Origin: Closterium sp. NIES-65
Taxonomy: Eukaryota > Streptophyta > Zygnematophyceae > Desmidiales > Closteriaceae
Reading direction: 5' to 3'
DNA: 64,000 nt
Assembly (NCBI GenBank): GCA_948144175.1
Contig: CANXME010000046.1
Coordinates: forward strand, 1-64,000
Within the stretch, counting starts at the first letter, position 1, and every line of letters starts with the position of its first letter. Under the pieces are notes generated by a model. It made no database searches. It saw only the letters and a program-made list of their open reading frames with translations, and had not been told where the DNA came from. The translations under genes and the position numbers were made by a program. This document shows positions 14,286 through 27,700 of this stretch, piece by piece.

Positions 14286-15164
14286 TAGCGTGTGCAAAAT
14301 AAAAAGAACAAGGGCCTAGCATGTGCAAAATAATAAGAACAAGGGCCTAGCGTGTGCAAAATTGCAAGAACAAGGGCCTAGCGTGTGCAAAATAGCAAGA
14401 GCAAGAGCCTAGCGTGTGCAAAAAATCAAGAACAAGGGCCTAGCGTTCGCGAAAAAGCAAGAACAACGGCCTAGCGTGTGCAAAATAAAAAGAACAAGGG
14501 TCTAGCATGTGGAAAATTGCAAGAACAAGGGCTTAGCGCGTGCAAAATTAAAAGAACAAGGGCATAGCGTGTGCAAAATAAAAAGAACAAGGGCGTAGCG
14601 TGTGCAAAATAAAAAGAACAAGAGCCTAGTGGTGCAAAATAAAAAGAACAAGGGCCTAGCGTGTGCAAAATTGCAAGAATAAGGGCCTAGCGTGTGCAAA
14701 ATTGCAAGAACAAGGGTCTAGCGTGTGCTAAAAATCAAGAACAAGGGCCTAGCGTTCGCGAAATAGCAAGAACAAGGGCCTAGCTTGTGCAAAATAAAAC
14801 GAACAAGGGTCTAGCACGTGCAAAATTGCAAGAACAAGGGCATAGCGTGTGCAAAAATAAAAGAACAAGGGCATAGCGTGTGCAAAATAGCAAGAAGAAG
14901 GGCCTAGCGTGCGCAAAATAAAAAGAATAAGGGCCTAGCCTGTGCAAAATAAAAAGAACAAGGGCCTAGCGTGTGCAAAATTGCAAGAACAAGGGCCTAG
15001 CGTGTGCAAAATTGCAAGAACAAGGGCCTAGCGAGTGCAAAATAGCAAGAGCAAGGGCCTAGCGTGTGCAAAAAATCAAGAACAAGGGCCTAGCGTTTGC
15101 AAAATAGCAAGAACAAGGGCCTAGCGTGTGCAAAATAAAAAGAACAAGGGTCTAGCATGTGCAA

Positions 15165-18100
15165 AATTGCAAGAACAAGGGCCTATCGTGTGCAAAATTG
15201 CAAGAACAATGGCCTAACGTGTGCAAAATAAAAAGAACAAGGGCCTAGCGTGTGCAAAATTGCAAGAACAAGGGCCTAGCGTGTGCAAAATTGCAAGAAC
15301 AAGGGCCTAGCGAGTGCAATATAGCAAGAGCAAGGACCTAGCGTGTGCAAAAAATCAAGAACAAGGGCCTAGCATTTGCAAAATAGCAAGAACAAGGGCC
15401 TAGCGTGTGCAAAATAAAAAGAACAAGGGTCTAGCATGTGCAAAATTGCAAGAAGAAGGGCCTAGCGTGTGCAAAACAAAAAGAAAAAGGGCATAGCATG
15501 TGCAAAATAAAAGGAACAAGGTCCTAGCGTATGCAAAATAAAAAGAACAAGGGCCTAGCGTGAGCAAAATTGCAAGAACAAGGGCCTAGCGTGTGCAAGA
15601 TTGCAAGAACAAGGGCATAGCGAGTGCAAAAAAGCAAGAGCAAGGGCCTAGCGTGTGCAAAAAATCAAGAACAAGGGCCTAGCGTTCGCGAAATAGCAAG
15701 AGCAAGGGCCTAGCGTGTGCAAAATAAAAAGAACAAGGGTCTAGCATGTGCAAAATTACAAGATCAAGGGCCTAGCGTGTGCAAAATAAAAAGAACAAGG
15801 GCATAGCGTGTGCAAAATAGAAAGAACAAGGGCCTAGCGTGTTCAAAATAAAATGAACAAGGGCCTAGTGTGTGCAAAATAAAAAGAACAAGGGCCTAGC
15901 GTGTGCAAAATTGCAAGAACAAGGGCCTAGCGTGTGCAAAATTGCAAGAACAAGGGCCTAGCGAGTGCAAAATAGCAAGAGCAAGGGCCTAGCGTGTGCA
16001 AAAAATCAAGAACAAGGGCCTAGCGTTCGCGAAATAGCAAGAACAAGGGCCTAGTGTGTGCAAAATAAAAAGAACAAGGGCCTAGCGTGTACAAAATAAA
16101 AAGAACAAGGGCCTAGCGTGTGCAAAATTGCAAGAACAAGGGCCTAGCGTGTGCAAAATAAAAAGAACAAGGGCATAGCGTGTGCAAAATAGCAGGAACA
16201 AGGGCCTAGCGTGTGCAAACTAAAAAGAACAAGGGCCTAGCGTGTGCAAAATAAAAAGAACAAGGGCCTAGCGTGTGCAAAATTGCAAGAACAAGGGCCT
16301 AGCGTGTGCAAAATTGCAAGAACAAGGGCCTAGCGTGTGCAAAAAAACAAGAACAAGGGCCTAGCGTTCGCGAAAAAGCAAGAACAAGGGCCTAGCGTGT
16401 GCAAAATAAAAAGAACAAAGGTCTAGCATGTGCAAAATTGCAAGAACAAGGGCCTAGCATGTGCAAAATAAAAAGAACAAGGGCATAGCGCGTGCAAAAT
16501 AGCAAGAACAAGGGCCTAGCGTGTGCAAACAATAAAGAACAAGGGCCTAGCGTGTGCAAAATAAAAAGAACAAGGGCCTAGCGTGTGCAAAATTGCAAGA
16601 ACAAGGGCCTAGCGTGTGCAAAATTGCAAGAACAAGGGCCTAACGTGTGCAAAAATTCAAGAACAAGGGCCTAGCGTTCGCGAAATAGCAAGAGCAAGGG
16701 CCTAGTGTGTGCAAAATAAAAAGAACAAGGGTCAAGCATATGCAAAATTGCAAGAACAGAGGCCTAGCGTGTGCAACATAAAAAGAACTAGGGCATAGCG
16801 TGTGCAAAATAGCAAGAACAAGGGCCTAGCATGTGCAAAATATAAAGAACAAGGGCCTAGCGTGTGCAAAATAAAAAGAACAAGGGCCTAGCGTGTGCAA
16901 AACTGCAAAAACAAGGGCCTAGCGTGTGCAAAATAAAAAGAACAAGGGCCTAGCGCGTGCAAAATAAAAAGAACAAGGGCCTAGCGTGTGCAAAATTGCA
17001 AGAACAAGGGCCTATCGTGTGCAAAATTGCAAGAACAATGGCCTAACGTGTGCAAAATAAAAAGAACAAGGGCCTAGCGTGTGCAAAATTGCAAGAACAA
17101 GGGCCTAGCGTGTGCAAAATTGCAAGAACAAGGGCCAAGCGAGTGCAAAATAGCAAGAGCAAGGGCCTAGCGTGTGCAAAAAATCAAGAACAAGGGCCTA
17201 GCGTTCGCGAAATAGCAAGAGCAAGGGCCTAGCCTGTGCAAAATAAAAAGAACAAGGGCCTAGCACGTGCACAATTGCAAGAACAAGGGCCTAGTGTGTG
17301 CAAAATAAATAGAACAAGGGCCTAGCGTGTGCAAAATTGCAAGAACAAGGGCCTAGCGACTGCACAATAGCAAGAGCAAGGGCCTAGCGTGTGCAAAAAA
17401 TCAAGAACAAGGGCCCAGCGTTCGCGAAATAGCAAGAAAAAGGGCCTAGTGTGTGCAAAATAAAAAGAACAAGGGTCTAGCATGTGCAAAATTGCAAGAA
17501 CAAGGGCCTAGCGTGTGCAAAATAAAAAGAACAAGGGCCTAGCGTGTGCAAAATAAAAAGAACAAGGCCCTAGCGTGTGCAAAATTGCAAGAACAAGGGC
17601 TTACCGTGTGCAAAATAAAAAGAACAAGGGCCTAGTGTGTGCAAAATCGCAAGAACAAGGGCCTAGCGTGTGCAAAATTGCAAGAACAAGGGCATAACGT
17701 GTGCAAAATAAAAAGAACAAGGGCCTAGCGTGTGCAAAAAATCAAGAACAAGGGCCTAGCGTTCGCGAAATAGCAAGAACAAGGGCCTAGGGTGTGCAAA
17801 AAAAAACGAACAAGGGTCTAGCATGTGCAAAATAAAAAGAACAAGGGCCTAGCGTGTGCAAAATAAAAAGAACACGGGCATAGCGTGTGCAAAATAGCAA
17901 GAACAAGGGTCTATCGTGTGCAAAATGAAAAGAACAAGGGCCTAGCGTGTGCAAAATAAAAAGAACAAGGGCCTAGCGTGTGCAAAATTGCAAGAACAAG
18001 GGCCTAGCCTGTGCAAAATTGCAAGAACAAGGGCCTAGCGAGTGCAAAATAGCAAGAGCAAGGCCTAGCGTATGCAAAAAATCAAGAATAAGGGCCTAGC

Positions 18101-19090
18101 TTTCGCAAAATAGCAAGAACGAGGGCCTAGCATTTGCAAAATCGGAAGAACAAGGGCCTAGCGTGTGCAAAATAAAAAGAACAAGGGCCTAGCGTGTGCA
18201 AAATAGCAAGAACAAGGGCCTAGCGTGTGCAAAATTGCAAGAACAAGGGCCTAGCGAGTGCAAAATAGCAAGAGCAAGGGCCTAGCGTGTGCAAAAAATC
18301 AAGAACAAGGGCCTAGCGTTCGCAAAATAGCAAGAACAAGGGCCTAGCGTGTGCAAAATAAAAAGAACAAGGGTCTAGCATGTGCAAAATTGCAAGAACA
18401 AGGGCCTAGCATGTGCAAAATAAAAAGAACAAGGGCATTGCGTGTGCAAAATAGCAAGAACAAGGGCCTAGCGTGTGCAAAATAAAAAGAACAAGGGCCT
18501 AGCGTGTGCAAAATAAAAAGAACAAGGGCCTAGCGTGTGCAAAATCGCAAGAACAAGGGCCTAGCGTGTGCAAAATTGCAAGAACAAGGGCCTAGCGAGT
18601 GCAAAATAGCAAGAGCAAGGGCCTAGCGTGTGCAAAAAATCAAGAACAAGGGCCTAGCTTTCGCGAAATAGCAAGAACGAGGGCCTAGCATTTGCAAAAT
18701 AGCAAGAAAAAGGGCCTAGCATGTGCAAAATAAAAAGAACAAGGGCCTAGCGTGTGCAAAATAAAAAGAACAAGGGCCTAGCGTGTACAAAATAAAAAGA
18801 ACAAGGGCCTAGCGTGTGCAAAATTGCAAGAACAAGGGCCTAGCGTGTGCAAAATTGCAAGAACAAGGGCCTAGCGAGTGCAAAATAGCAAGAGCAAGGG
18901 CCTAGCGTGTGCAAAAAATCAAGAACAAGGGCCTAGCGTTCGCGAAATAGCAAGAACAAGGGCCTAGCGTGTGCAAAATAAAAAGAACAAAGGTCTAGCA
19001 TGTGCAAAATTGCAAGAACAAGGGCCTAGCGTGTGCAAAATAAAAGAAGAAGGGCATAGCGTGTGCAAAATAGCAAGAACAAGGGCCTAG
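15165..19090. repeat. Satellite A large duplicated segment (about 3.9 kb), copy 2
   Basis: This is the downstream partner of 10360-14285 at an offset of 4,804 bp. It is nearly identical, including a 60-codon plus-strand open frame with the same translation at 12246 and 17050. The match ends at about 19090, where a second duplication begins. The high similarity over kilobases indicates a duplication much younger than the individual monomers. Confidence 0.75.
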
Positions 19091-20452
19091 CGTGTGCAAA
19101 AAATCAAGAACAAGGGCCTAGCGTTCGCGAAATAGCAAGAACAAGGGCCTAGGGTGTGCAAAAAAAAACGAACAAGGGTCTAGCATGTGCAAAATAAAAA
19201 GAACAAGGGCCTAGCGTGTGCAAAATAAAAAGAACACGGGCATAGCGTGTGCAAAATAGCAAGAACAAGGGTCTATCGTGTGCAAAATGAAAAGAACAAG
19301 GGCCTAGCGTGTGCAAAATAAAAAGAACAAGGGCCTAGCGTGTGCAAAATTGCAAGAACAAGGGCCTAGCCTGTGCAAAATTGCAAGAACAAGGGCCTAG
19401 CGAGTGCAAAATAGCAAGAGCAAGGCCTAGCGTATGCAAAAAATCAAGAACAAGGGCCTAGCTTTCGCAAAATAGCAAGAACGAGGGCCTAGCATTTGCA
19501 AAATAGGAAGAACAAGGGCCTAGCGTGTGCAAAATAAAAAGAACAAGGGCCTAGCGTGTGCAAAATAGCAAGAACAAGGGCCTAGCGTGTGCAAAATTGC
19601 AAGAACAAGGGCCTAGCGAGTGCAAAATAGCAAGAGCAAGGGCCTAGCGTGTGCAAAAAATCAAGAACAAGGGCCTAGCGTTCGCAAAATAGCAAGAACA
19701 AGGGCCTAGCGTGTGCAAAATAAAAAGAACAAGGGTCTAGCATGTGCAAAATTGCAAGAACAAGGGCCTAGCATGTGCAAAATAAAAAGAACAAGGGCAT
19801 TGCGTGTGCAAAATAGCAAGAACAAGGGCCTAGCGTGTGCAAAATAAAAAGAACAAGGGCCTAGCGTGTGCAAAATAAAAAAAACAAGGGCCTAGCGTGT
19901 GCAAAATCGCAAGAACAAGGGCCTAGCGTGTGCAAAATTGCAAGAACAAGGGCCTAGCGAGTGCAAAATAGCAAGAGCAAGGGCCTAGCGTGTGCAAAAA
20001 ATCAAGAACAAGGGCCTAGCTTTCGCGAAATAGCAAGAACGAGGGCCTAGCATTTGCAAAATAGCAAGAAAAAGGGCCTAGCATGTGCAAAATAAAAAGA
20101 ACAAGGGCCTAGCGTGTGCAAAATAAAAAGAACAAGGGCCTAGCGTGTACAAAATAAAAAGAACAAGGGCCTAGCGTGTGCAAAATTGCAAGAACAAGGG
20201 CCTAGCGTGTGCAAAATTGCAAGAACAAGGGCCTAGCGAGTGCAAAATAGCAAGAGCAAGGGCCTAGCGTGTGCAAAAAATCAAGAACAAGGGCCTAGCA
20301 TTCGCGAAATAGCAAGAACAAGGGCCTAGCGTGTGCAAAATAAAAAGAACAAAGGTCTAGCATGTGCAAAATTGCAAGAACAAGGGCCTAGCGTGTGCAA
20401 AATAAAAGAAGAAGGGCATAGCGTGTGCAAAATAGCAAGAACAAGGGCCTAG
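17727..20452. repeat. Satellite A 1.36-kb tandem duplication
   Basis: The sequence starting near 17727 is repeated starting near 19090, at an offset of about 1,362 bp (close to 44 units). The diagnostic A-run unit agggtgtgcaaaaaaaa is at 17789 and 19151. After the second copy, the array continues with the sequence that follows 14285 in the older copy (14471 matches 20635). The duplication therefore happened inside copy 2 of the 3.9-kb segment. Confidence 0.7.
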
Positions 20453-23400
20453 CGTGTGCAAAATAAAAAGAACAAGGGCCTAGCATGTGCAAAATAATAA
20501 GAACAAGGGCCTAGCGTGTGCAAAATTGCGAGAACAAGGGCCTAGCGTGTGCAAAATAGCAAGAGCAAGAGCCTAGCGTGTGCAAAAAATCAAGAACAAG
20601 GGCCTAGCGTTCGCGAAAAAGCAAGAACAACGGCCTAGCGTGTGCAAAATAAAAAGAACAAGGGTCTAGCATGTGGAAAACTGCAAGAACAAGGGCCTAG
20701 CGCGTGCAAAATTAAAAGAACAAGGGCATAGCGTGTGCAAAATAAAAAGAACAAGAGCCTAGTGGTGCAAAATAAAAAGAACAAGGGCCTAGCGTGTGCA
20801 AAATTGCAAGAATAAGGACCTAGCGTATGCAAAAAATCAAGAACAAGGGCCTAGCGTTCGCGAAATAGCAAGAACAAGGGCCTAGCTTGTGCAAAATAAA
20901 ACGAACAAGGGTCTAGCACGTGCAAAATTGCAAGAACAAGGGCATAGCGTGTGCAAAAATAAAAGAACAAGGGCATAGCGTGTGCAAAATAGCAAGAAGA
21001 AGGGCCTAGCGTGCGCAAAATAAAAAGAATAAGGGCCTAGCCTTTGCAAAATAAAAAGAACAAGGGCCTAGCGTGTGCAAAATTGCAAGAACAAGGGCCT
21101 AGCGTGTGCAAAATTGCAAGAACAAGGGCCTAGCGAGTGCAAAATAGCAAGAGCAAGGGCCTAGCGTGTGCAAAAAATCAAGAACAAGGGCCTAGCGTTC
21201 GCGAAATAGCAAGAACAAGGGCCTAGCGTGTGCAAAATAAAAAGAACAAGGGTCTAGCATGTGCAAAATTGCAAGAACAAGGGTCTAGCGTGTGCAAAAT
21301 AAAAAGAACAAGGGCATAGCGTGTGCAAAATAGCAAGAACAAGGGCCTAGCATGTGCAAAATAAAAAGAACAAGGGCCTAGCGTGTGCAAAATAAAAAGA
21401 ACAAGGGCCTAGCGTGTGCAAAATTGCAAGAACAAGGGCCTAGCGTGTGCACAATTGCAAGAACAAGGGCCTAGCGAGTGCAAAATAGCAAGAGCAAGGG
21501 CCTAGCGTGTGCAAAATAAAAAGAACAAGGGTCTAGCATGTGCAAAAATGCAAGAACAAGGGCTTTGCGTGTGCAAAATAAAAAGAACATGGGCCTAGCG
21601 TTTGCAAAATAGCAAGAACAAGGGCCTAGCGTGTGCAAAATAAAAAGAACAAGGGCCTAGCGTGTGCAAAATAAAAAGAACAAGGGCCTAGCGTGTGCAA
21701 AATTGCAAGAACAAGGGCCTAGCGTGTGCAAAATTGCAAGAACAAGGGCCTAGCGAGTGCAAAATAGCAAGAGGAAGGGCCTAGCGTGAGCAAAAAATCA
21801 AGAACAAGGGCCTAGCGTTCGTGAAATAGCAAGAACAAGGGCCTAGCGTGTGCAAAATATAACGAACAAGGGTCTAGCATGTGCAAAATTGCAAGAACAA
21901 GGGCCTAGCGTGTGCAAAACAAAAAAGAACGAGGGCATAGCGTTTGCAAAATAGCAAGAAAAGGGCCTAGAGTGTGCAAAATAAAAAGAACAAGGGCCTA
22001 GCGTATGCAAAATTGCAAGAACAAGGGCCTAGCGTGTGCAAAATTGCAAGAACAAGGGCCTAGCGAGTGCAAAATAGCAGGAGCAAGGGCCTAGCGTATG
22101 CAAAAAATCAAGAACAAGGGCCTAGCTTTCGCAAAATAGCAAGAACGAGGGCCTAGCATTTGCAAAATAGGAAGAACAAGGGCCTAGCGTGTGCAAAATA
22201 AAAAGAACAAGGGCCTAGCGTGTGCAAAATAGCAAGAACAAGGGCCTAGCGTGTGCAAAATTGCAAGAACAAGGGCCTAGCGAGTGCAAAATAGCAAGAG
22301 CAAGGGCCTAGCGTGTGCAAAAAATCAAGAAAAAGGGCCTAGCGTTCGCAAAATAGCAAGAACAAGGGCCTAGCGTGTGCAAAATAAAAAGAACAAGGGT
22401 CTAGCATGTGCAAAATTGCAAGAACAAGGGCCTAGCATGTGCAAAATAAAAAGAACAAGGGCATTGCGTGTGCAAAATAGCAAGAACAAGGGCCTAGCGT
22501 GTGCAAAATAAAAAGAACAAGGGCCTAGCGTGTGCAAAATAAAAAGAACAAGGGCCTAGCGTGTGCAAAATCGCAAGAACAAGGGCCTAGCGTGTGCAAA
22601 ATTGCAAGAACAAGGGCCTAGCGAGTGCAAAATAGCAAGAGCAAGGGCCTAGCGTGTGCAAAAAATCAAGAACAAGGGCCTAGCTTTCGCGAAATAGCAA
22701 GAACGAGGGCCTAGCATTTGCAAAATAGCAAGAAAAAGGGCCTAGCATGTGCAAAATAAAAAGAACAAGGGCCTAGCGTGTGCAAAATAAAAAGAACAAG
22801 GGCCTAGCGTGTACAAAATAAAAAGAACAAGAGCCTAGCGTGTGCAAAATTGCAAGAACAAGGGCCTAGCGTGTGAAAAATTGCAAGAACAAGGGCCTAG
22901 CGAGTGCAAAATAGCAAGAGCAAGGGCCTAGCGTGTGCAAAAAATCAAGAACAAGGGCCTAGCGTTCGCGAAATAGCAAGAACAAGGGCCTAGCGTGTGC
23001 AAAATAAAAAAAACAAAGGTCTAGCATGTGCAAAATTGCAAGAACAAGGGCCTAGCGTGTGCAAAATAAAAGAAGAAGGGCATAGCGTGTGCAAAATAGC
23101 AAGAACAAGGGCCTAGCGTGTGCAAAATAAAAAGAACAAGGGCCTAGCATGTGCAAAATAATAAGAACAAGGGCCTAGCGTGTGCAAAATTGCAAGAACA
23201 AGGGCCTAGCGTGTGCAAAATAGCAAGAGCAAGAGCCTAGCGTGTGCAAAAAATCAAGAACAAGGGCCTAGCGTTCGCAAAAAAGCAAGAACAACGGCCT
23301 AGCGTGTGCAAAATAAAAAGAACAAGGGTCTAGCATGTGGAAAATTGCAAGAACAAGGGCCTAGCGCGTGCAAAATTAAAAGAACAAGGGCGTAGCGTGT

Positions 23401-24700
23401 GCAAAATAAAAAGAACAAGGGCGTAGCGCGTGCAAAATAAAAAGAACAAGAGCCTAGTGGTGCAAAATAAAAAGAACAAGGGCCTAGCTTGTGCAAAATT
23501 GCAAGAATAAGGGCCTAGTGTGTGCAAAATTGCAAGAACAAGGGTCTAGCGTGTGCTAAAAATCAAGAACAAGGGCCTAGCGTTCGCGAAATAGCAAGAA
23601 CAAGGGCCTAGCTTGTGCAAAATAAAACGAACAAGGGTCTAGCACGTGCAAAATTGCAAGAACAAGGGCCTAGCGTGTGCAAAAATAAAAGAACAAGGGC
23701 ATAGCGTGTGCAAAATAGCAAGAAGAAGGGCCTAGCGTGCGCAAAATAAAACGAATAAGGGCCTAGCCTGTGCAAAATAAAAAGAACAAGGGCCTAGCGT
23801 GTGCAAAATTGCAAGAACAAGGGCCTAGCGTGTGCAAAATTGCAAGAACAAGGGCCTAGCGAGTGCAAAATAGCAAGAGCAAGGGCCTAGCGTGTGCAAA
23901 AAATCAAGAACAAGGGCCTAGCGTTCGCGAAATAGCAAGAACAAGGGCCTAGCGTGTGCAAAATAAAAAGAACAAGGGTCTAGCATGTGCAAAATTGCAA
24001 GAACAAGGGTCTAGCGTGTGCAAAATAAAAAGAACAAGGGCATAGCGTGTGCAAAATAGCAAGAACAAGGGCCTAGCATGTGCAAAATAAAAAAAACAAG
24101 GGCCTAGCGTGTGCAAAATAAAAAGAACAAGGGCCTAGCGTGTGCAAAATTGCAAGAACAAGGGCCTAGCGTGTGCACAATTGCAAGAACAAGGGCCTAG
24201 CGAGTGCAAAATAGCAAGAGCAAGGGCCTAGGTGTGCAAAAAATCAAGAACAAGGGCCTAGCATTCGCGAAATAGCAAGAGGAAGGGCCTAGCGTGTGCA
24301 AAATAAAAAGAACAAGGGTCTAGCATGTGCAAAAATGCAAGAACAAGGGCTTTGCGTGTGCAAAATAAAAAGAACATGGGCCTAGCGTTTGCAAAATAGC
24401 AAGAACAAGGGCCTAGCGTGTGCAAAATAAAAAGAACAAGGGCCTAGCGTGTGCAAAATAAAAAGAACAAGGGCCTAGCGTGTGCAAAATTGCAAGAACA
24501 AGGGCCTAGCGTGTGCAAAATTGCAAGAACAAGGGCCTAGCGAGTGCAAAATAGCAAGAGGAAGGGCCTAGCGTGAGCAAAAAATCAAGAACAAGGGCCT
24601 AGCGTTCGTGAAATAGCAAGAACAAGGGCCTAGCGTGTGCAAAATATAACGAACAAGGGTCTAGCATGTGCAAAATTGCAAGAACAAGGGCCTAGCGTGT
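19431..24700. repeat. Satellite A duplication at an offset of about 2.66 kb
   Basis: The variant cgtatgcaaaaaatcaag followed by a gctttcgcaaaatagc unit is at 19431 and again at 22095 (offset 2,664 bp). The same offset holds at 20635 and 23299, around a unit with the unusual cctagtggtgc junction. Further right the offset grows to about 2,790 bp because of an extra stretch near 24235-24300. The later copy has decayed or been rearranged slightly. Confidence 0.65.
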
Positions 24701-27700
24701 GCAAAATTGCAAGAACAAGGGCCTAGCGAGTGCAAAATAGCAAGAGCAAGGGCCTAGCGTGTGCGAAAAATCAAGAACAAGGGCCTAGCGTTCGCGAAAT
24801 AGCAAGAACAAGGACCTAGTGTGTTCAAAATAAAAAGAACAAGGGTCTAGCATGTGCAAAATTGCAAGAACAAGGGCCTAGCGTGTGCAAAATAAAAAGA
24901 ACAAGGGCATAGCGTGTGCAAAATAGCAAGAACAAGGGCCTAGCGTGTGCAAAATAAAAAGAACAAGGGCATAGCGTGTGCAAAATAGCAAGAACAAGGG
25001 CCTAGCATGTGCAAAATAAAAAGAACAAGGGCCTAGCGTGTGCAAAATAAAAAGAACAAGGGCCTAGCGTGTGCAAAATTGCAAGAACAAGGGCCTAGCG
25101 TGTGCACAATTGCAAGAACAAGGGCCTAGCGAGTGCAAAATAGCAAGAGCAAGGGCCTAGCGTGTGCAACAAATCAAGAACAAGGGCCTAGCATTCGCGA
25201 AATAGCAAGAGCAAGGGCCTAGCGTGTGCAAAATAAAAAGAACAAGGGTCTAGCATGTGCAAAAATGCAAGAACAAGGGCTTAGCGTGTGCAAAATAAAA
25301 AGAACATGGGCCTAGCGTTTGCAAAATAGCAAGAACAAGGGCCTAGCGTGTGCAAAATAAAAAGAACAAGGGCCTAGCGTGTGCAAAATAAAAAGAACAA
25401 GGGCCTAGCGTGTGCAAAATTGCAAGAACAAGGGCCTAGCGTGTGCAAAATTGCAAGAACAAGGGCCTAGCGAGTGCAAAATAGCAAGAGCAAGGGCCTA
25501 GCGTGTGCGAAAAATCAAGAACAAGGGCCTAGCGTTCGCGAAATAGCAAGAACAAGGACCTAGCGTGTGCAAAATAAAAAGAACAAGGGTCTAGCATGTG
25601 CAAAATTGCAAGAACAAGGGCCTAGCGTGTGCAAAATAAAAAGAACAAGGGCATAGCGTGTGCAAAATAGCAAGAACAAGGGCCTAGCGTGTGCAAAATA
25701 AAAAAAACAAGGGCCTAGCGTGTGCAAAATAAAAAGAACAAGGGCCTAAGGTGTGCAAAATTGCAAGAACAAGGGCCTAGCGTGTGCAAAATAGCAAGAG
25801 CAAGGGCCTAGCGTGTGCAAAAAATCAAGAACAAGGGCCTAACGTGTGCAAAATAAAAAGAACAAGGGCCTAGCGTGTGAAAAATAAAAAGAACAAGGGC
25901 CTAGCATGTGCAAAATAAAAAGAACAAGAGCCTAGCGTGTGCAAAATTGCAAGAACAAAGGCCTAGCGAGTGCAAAATAGCAAGAGGAAGGGCCTAGCGT
26001 GTGCAAAAAATCAAGAACAAGGGCCTAGAGTTTGCGAAATAGCAAGAACAAGGGCCTAGCGTGTGCAAAATATAACGAACAACGGTCTAGCATGGGCAAA
26101 ATTGCAAGAACAAGGGCCTAGCGTGTGCAAAACAAAAAAAGAACGAGGGCATAGCGTTTGCAAAATAGCAAGAACAAGGGCCTAGCGTGTGCAAAATAAA
26201 AAAAACAAGGGCCTAGCGTGTGCAAAATAAAAAGAACAAGGGCCTACCGTTGCAAAATTGCAAGAACAAGGGCCTAGCGAGTGCAAAATAGCAAGAGCAA
26301 GGGCCTAGCGTGTGTGAAAAATCAAGAACAAGGGCCTAGCGTTCGCGAAATAGCAAGAACAAGGGCCTAGCGTGTGCAAAATAAAAAGAACAAGGGCCTA
26401 GCGTGTGCAAAATTGCAAGAACAAGGGCCTAGCGTTTGCAAATTGCAAGAACAAGGGCCTAGCGAGTGCGAAATAGCAAGAGGAAGGGCCTAGCGTGAGC
26501 AAAATATCAAGAACAAGGGCCTAGCGTTCGTGAAATAGCAAGAACAAGGGCCTAGCGTTTGCAAAATAAAAAGAACAAGGGTCTAGCATGTGCAAAATTG
26601 CAAGAACAAGGGCCAAGCGTGTGCAAAATAAAAAGAACAAGGGTCTAGCATGTGCAAAATTGCAAGAACAAGGGCCTAGCGTGTGCAAAAAAAAAAAGAA
26701 CAAGGGTCTAGCATGTGCAAAATTGCAAGAACAAGGGCCTAGCGTGTGCAAAAAAAAAAAGAACGAGGGCATAGCGTTTGCAAAATAGCAAGAACAAGGG
26801 CCTAGCGTGTGCAAAATAAAAAGAACAAGGGCCTAGCGTGTGCAAAATAAAAAGAACAAGGGCCTAGCGTGTGCAAAATAAAAAGAACAAGGGCCTAGCG
26901 TGTGCAAAATTGCAAGGACAAGGGCCTAGCGAGTGCAAAATAGCAAGAGCAAGGGCCTAGCGTGTGCGAAAAATCAAGAACAAGGGCCTAGCGTTTGCGA
27001 AATAGCAAGAACAAGGGCCTAGCGTGTGCAAAATAAAAAGAACAAGGGCATAGCGTGTGCAAAATAGCAAGAACAAGGGCCTAGCGGTTGCAAAATAAAA
27101 AGTACAAGGGCCTAGCGTGTGCAAAATAAAAGAACAAGGGCCTAGCGTGTGCAAAATAAAAAAAACAAGGGCATAGCGTGTGCAAAATAGCAAGAACAAG
27201 GGCCTAGCGTGTGCAAAATAAAAAGAATAAGGGCCTAGCGTTGCAAAATTGCAAGAACAAGGGCCTAGCGTGTGCAAAATGAAAAGAACAAGGGCATAGC
27301 ATGTGCAAAATAGCAAGAACAAGGGCCTAGCGTGTGCAAAATAAAAAGAACAAGGGCCTAGCGTGTGCAAAATAAAAAGAACAAGGGCCTAGCGTGTGCA
27401 AAATTGCAAGAACAAGGGCCTAGCGTGTGCAAAATTGCAAGAACAAGGGCCTAGCGAGTGCAAAATAGCAAGAGGAAGGGCCTAGCGTGAGCAAAAAATC
27501 AAGAACAAGGGCCTAGCGTTCGTGAAATAGCAAGAACAAGGGCCTAGCGTGTGCAAAATATAACGAACAAGGGTCTAGCATGTGCAAAATTGCAAGAACA
27601 AGGGCCTAGCGTGTGCAAAACAAAAAAGAACAAGGGCATAGCGTTTGCAAAATAGCAAGAAAAGGGCCTAGAGTGTGCAAAATAAAAAGAACAAGGGCCT

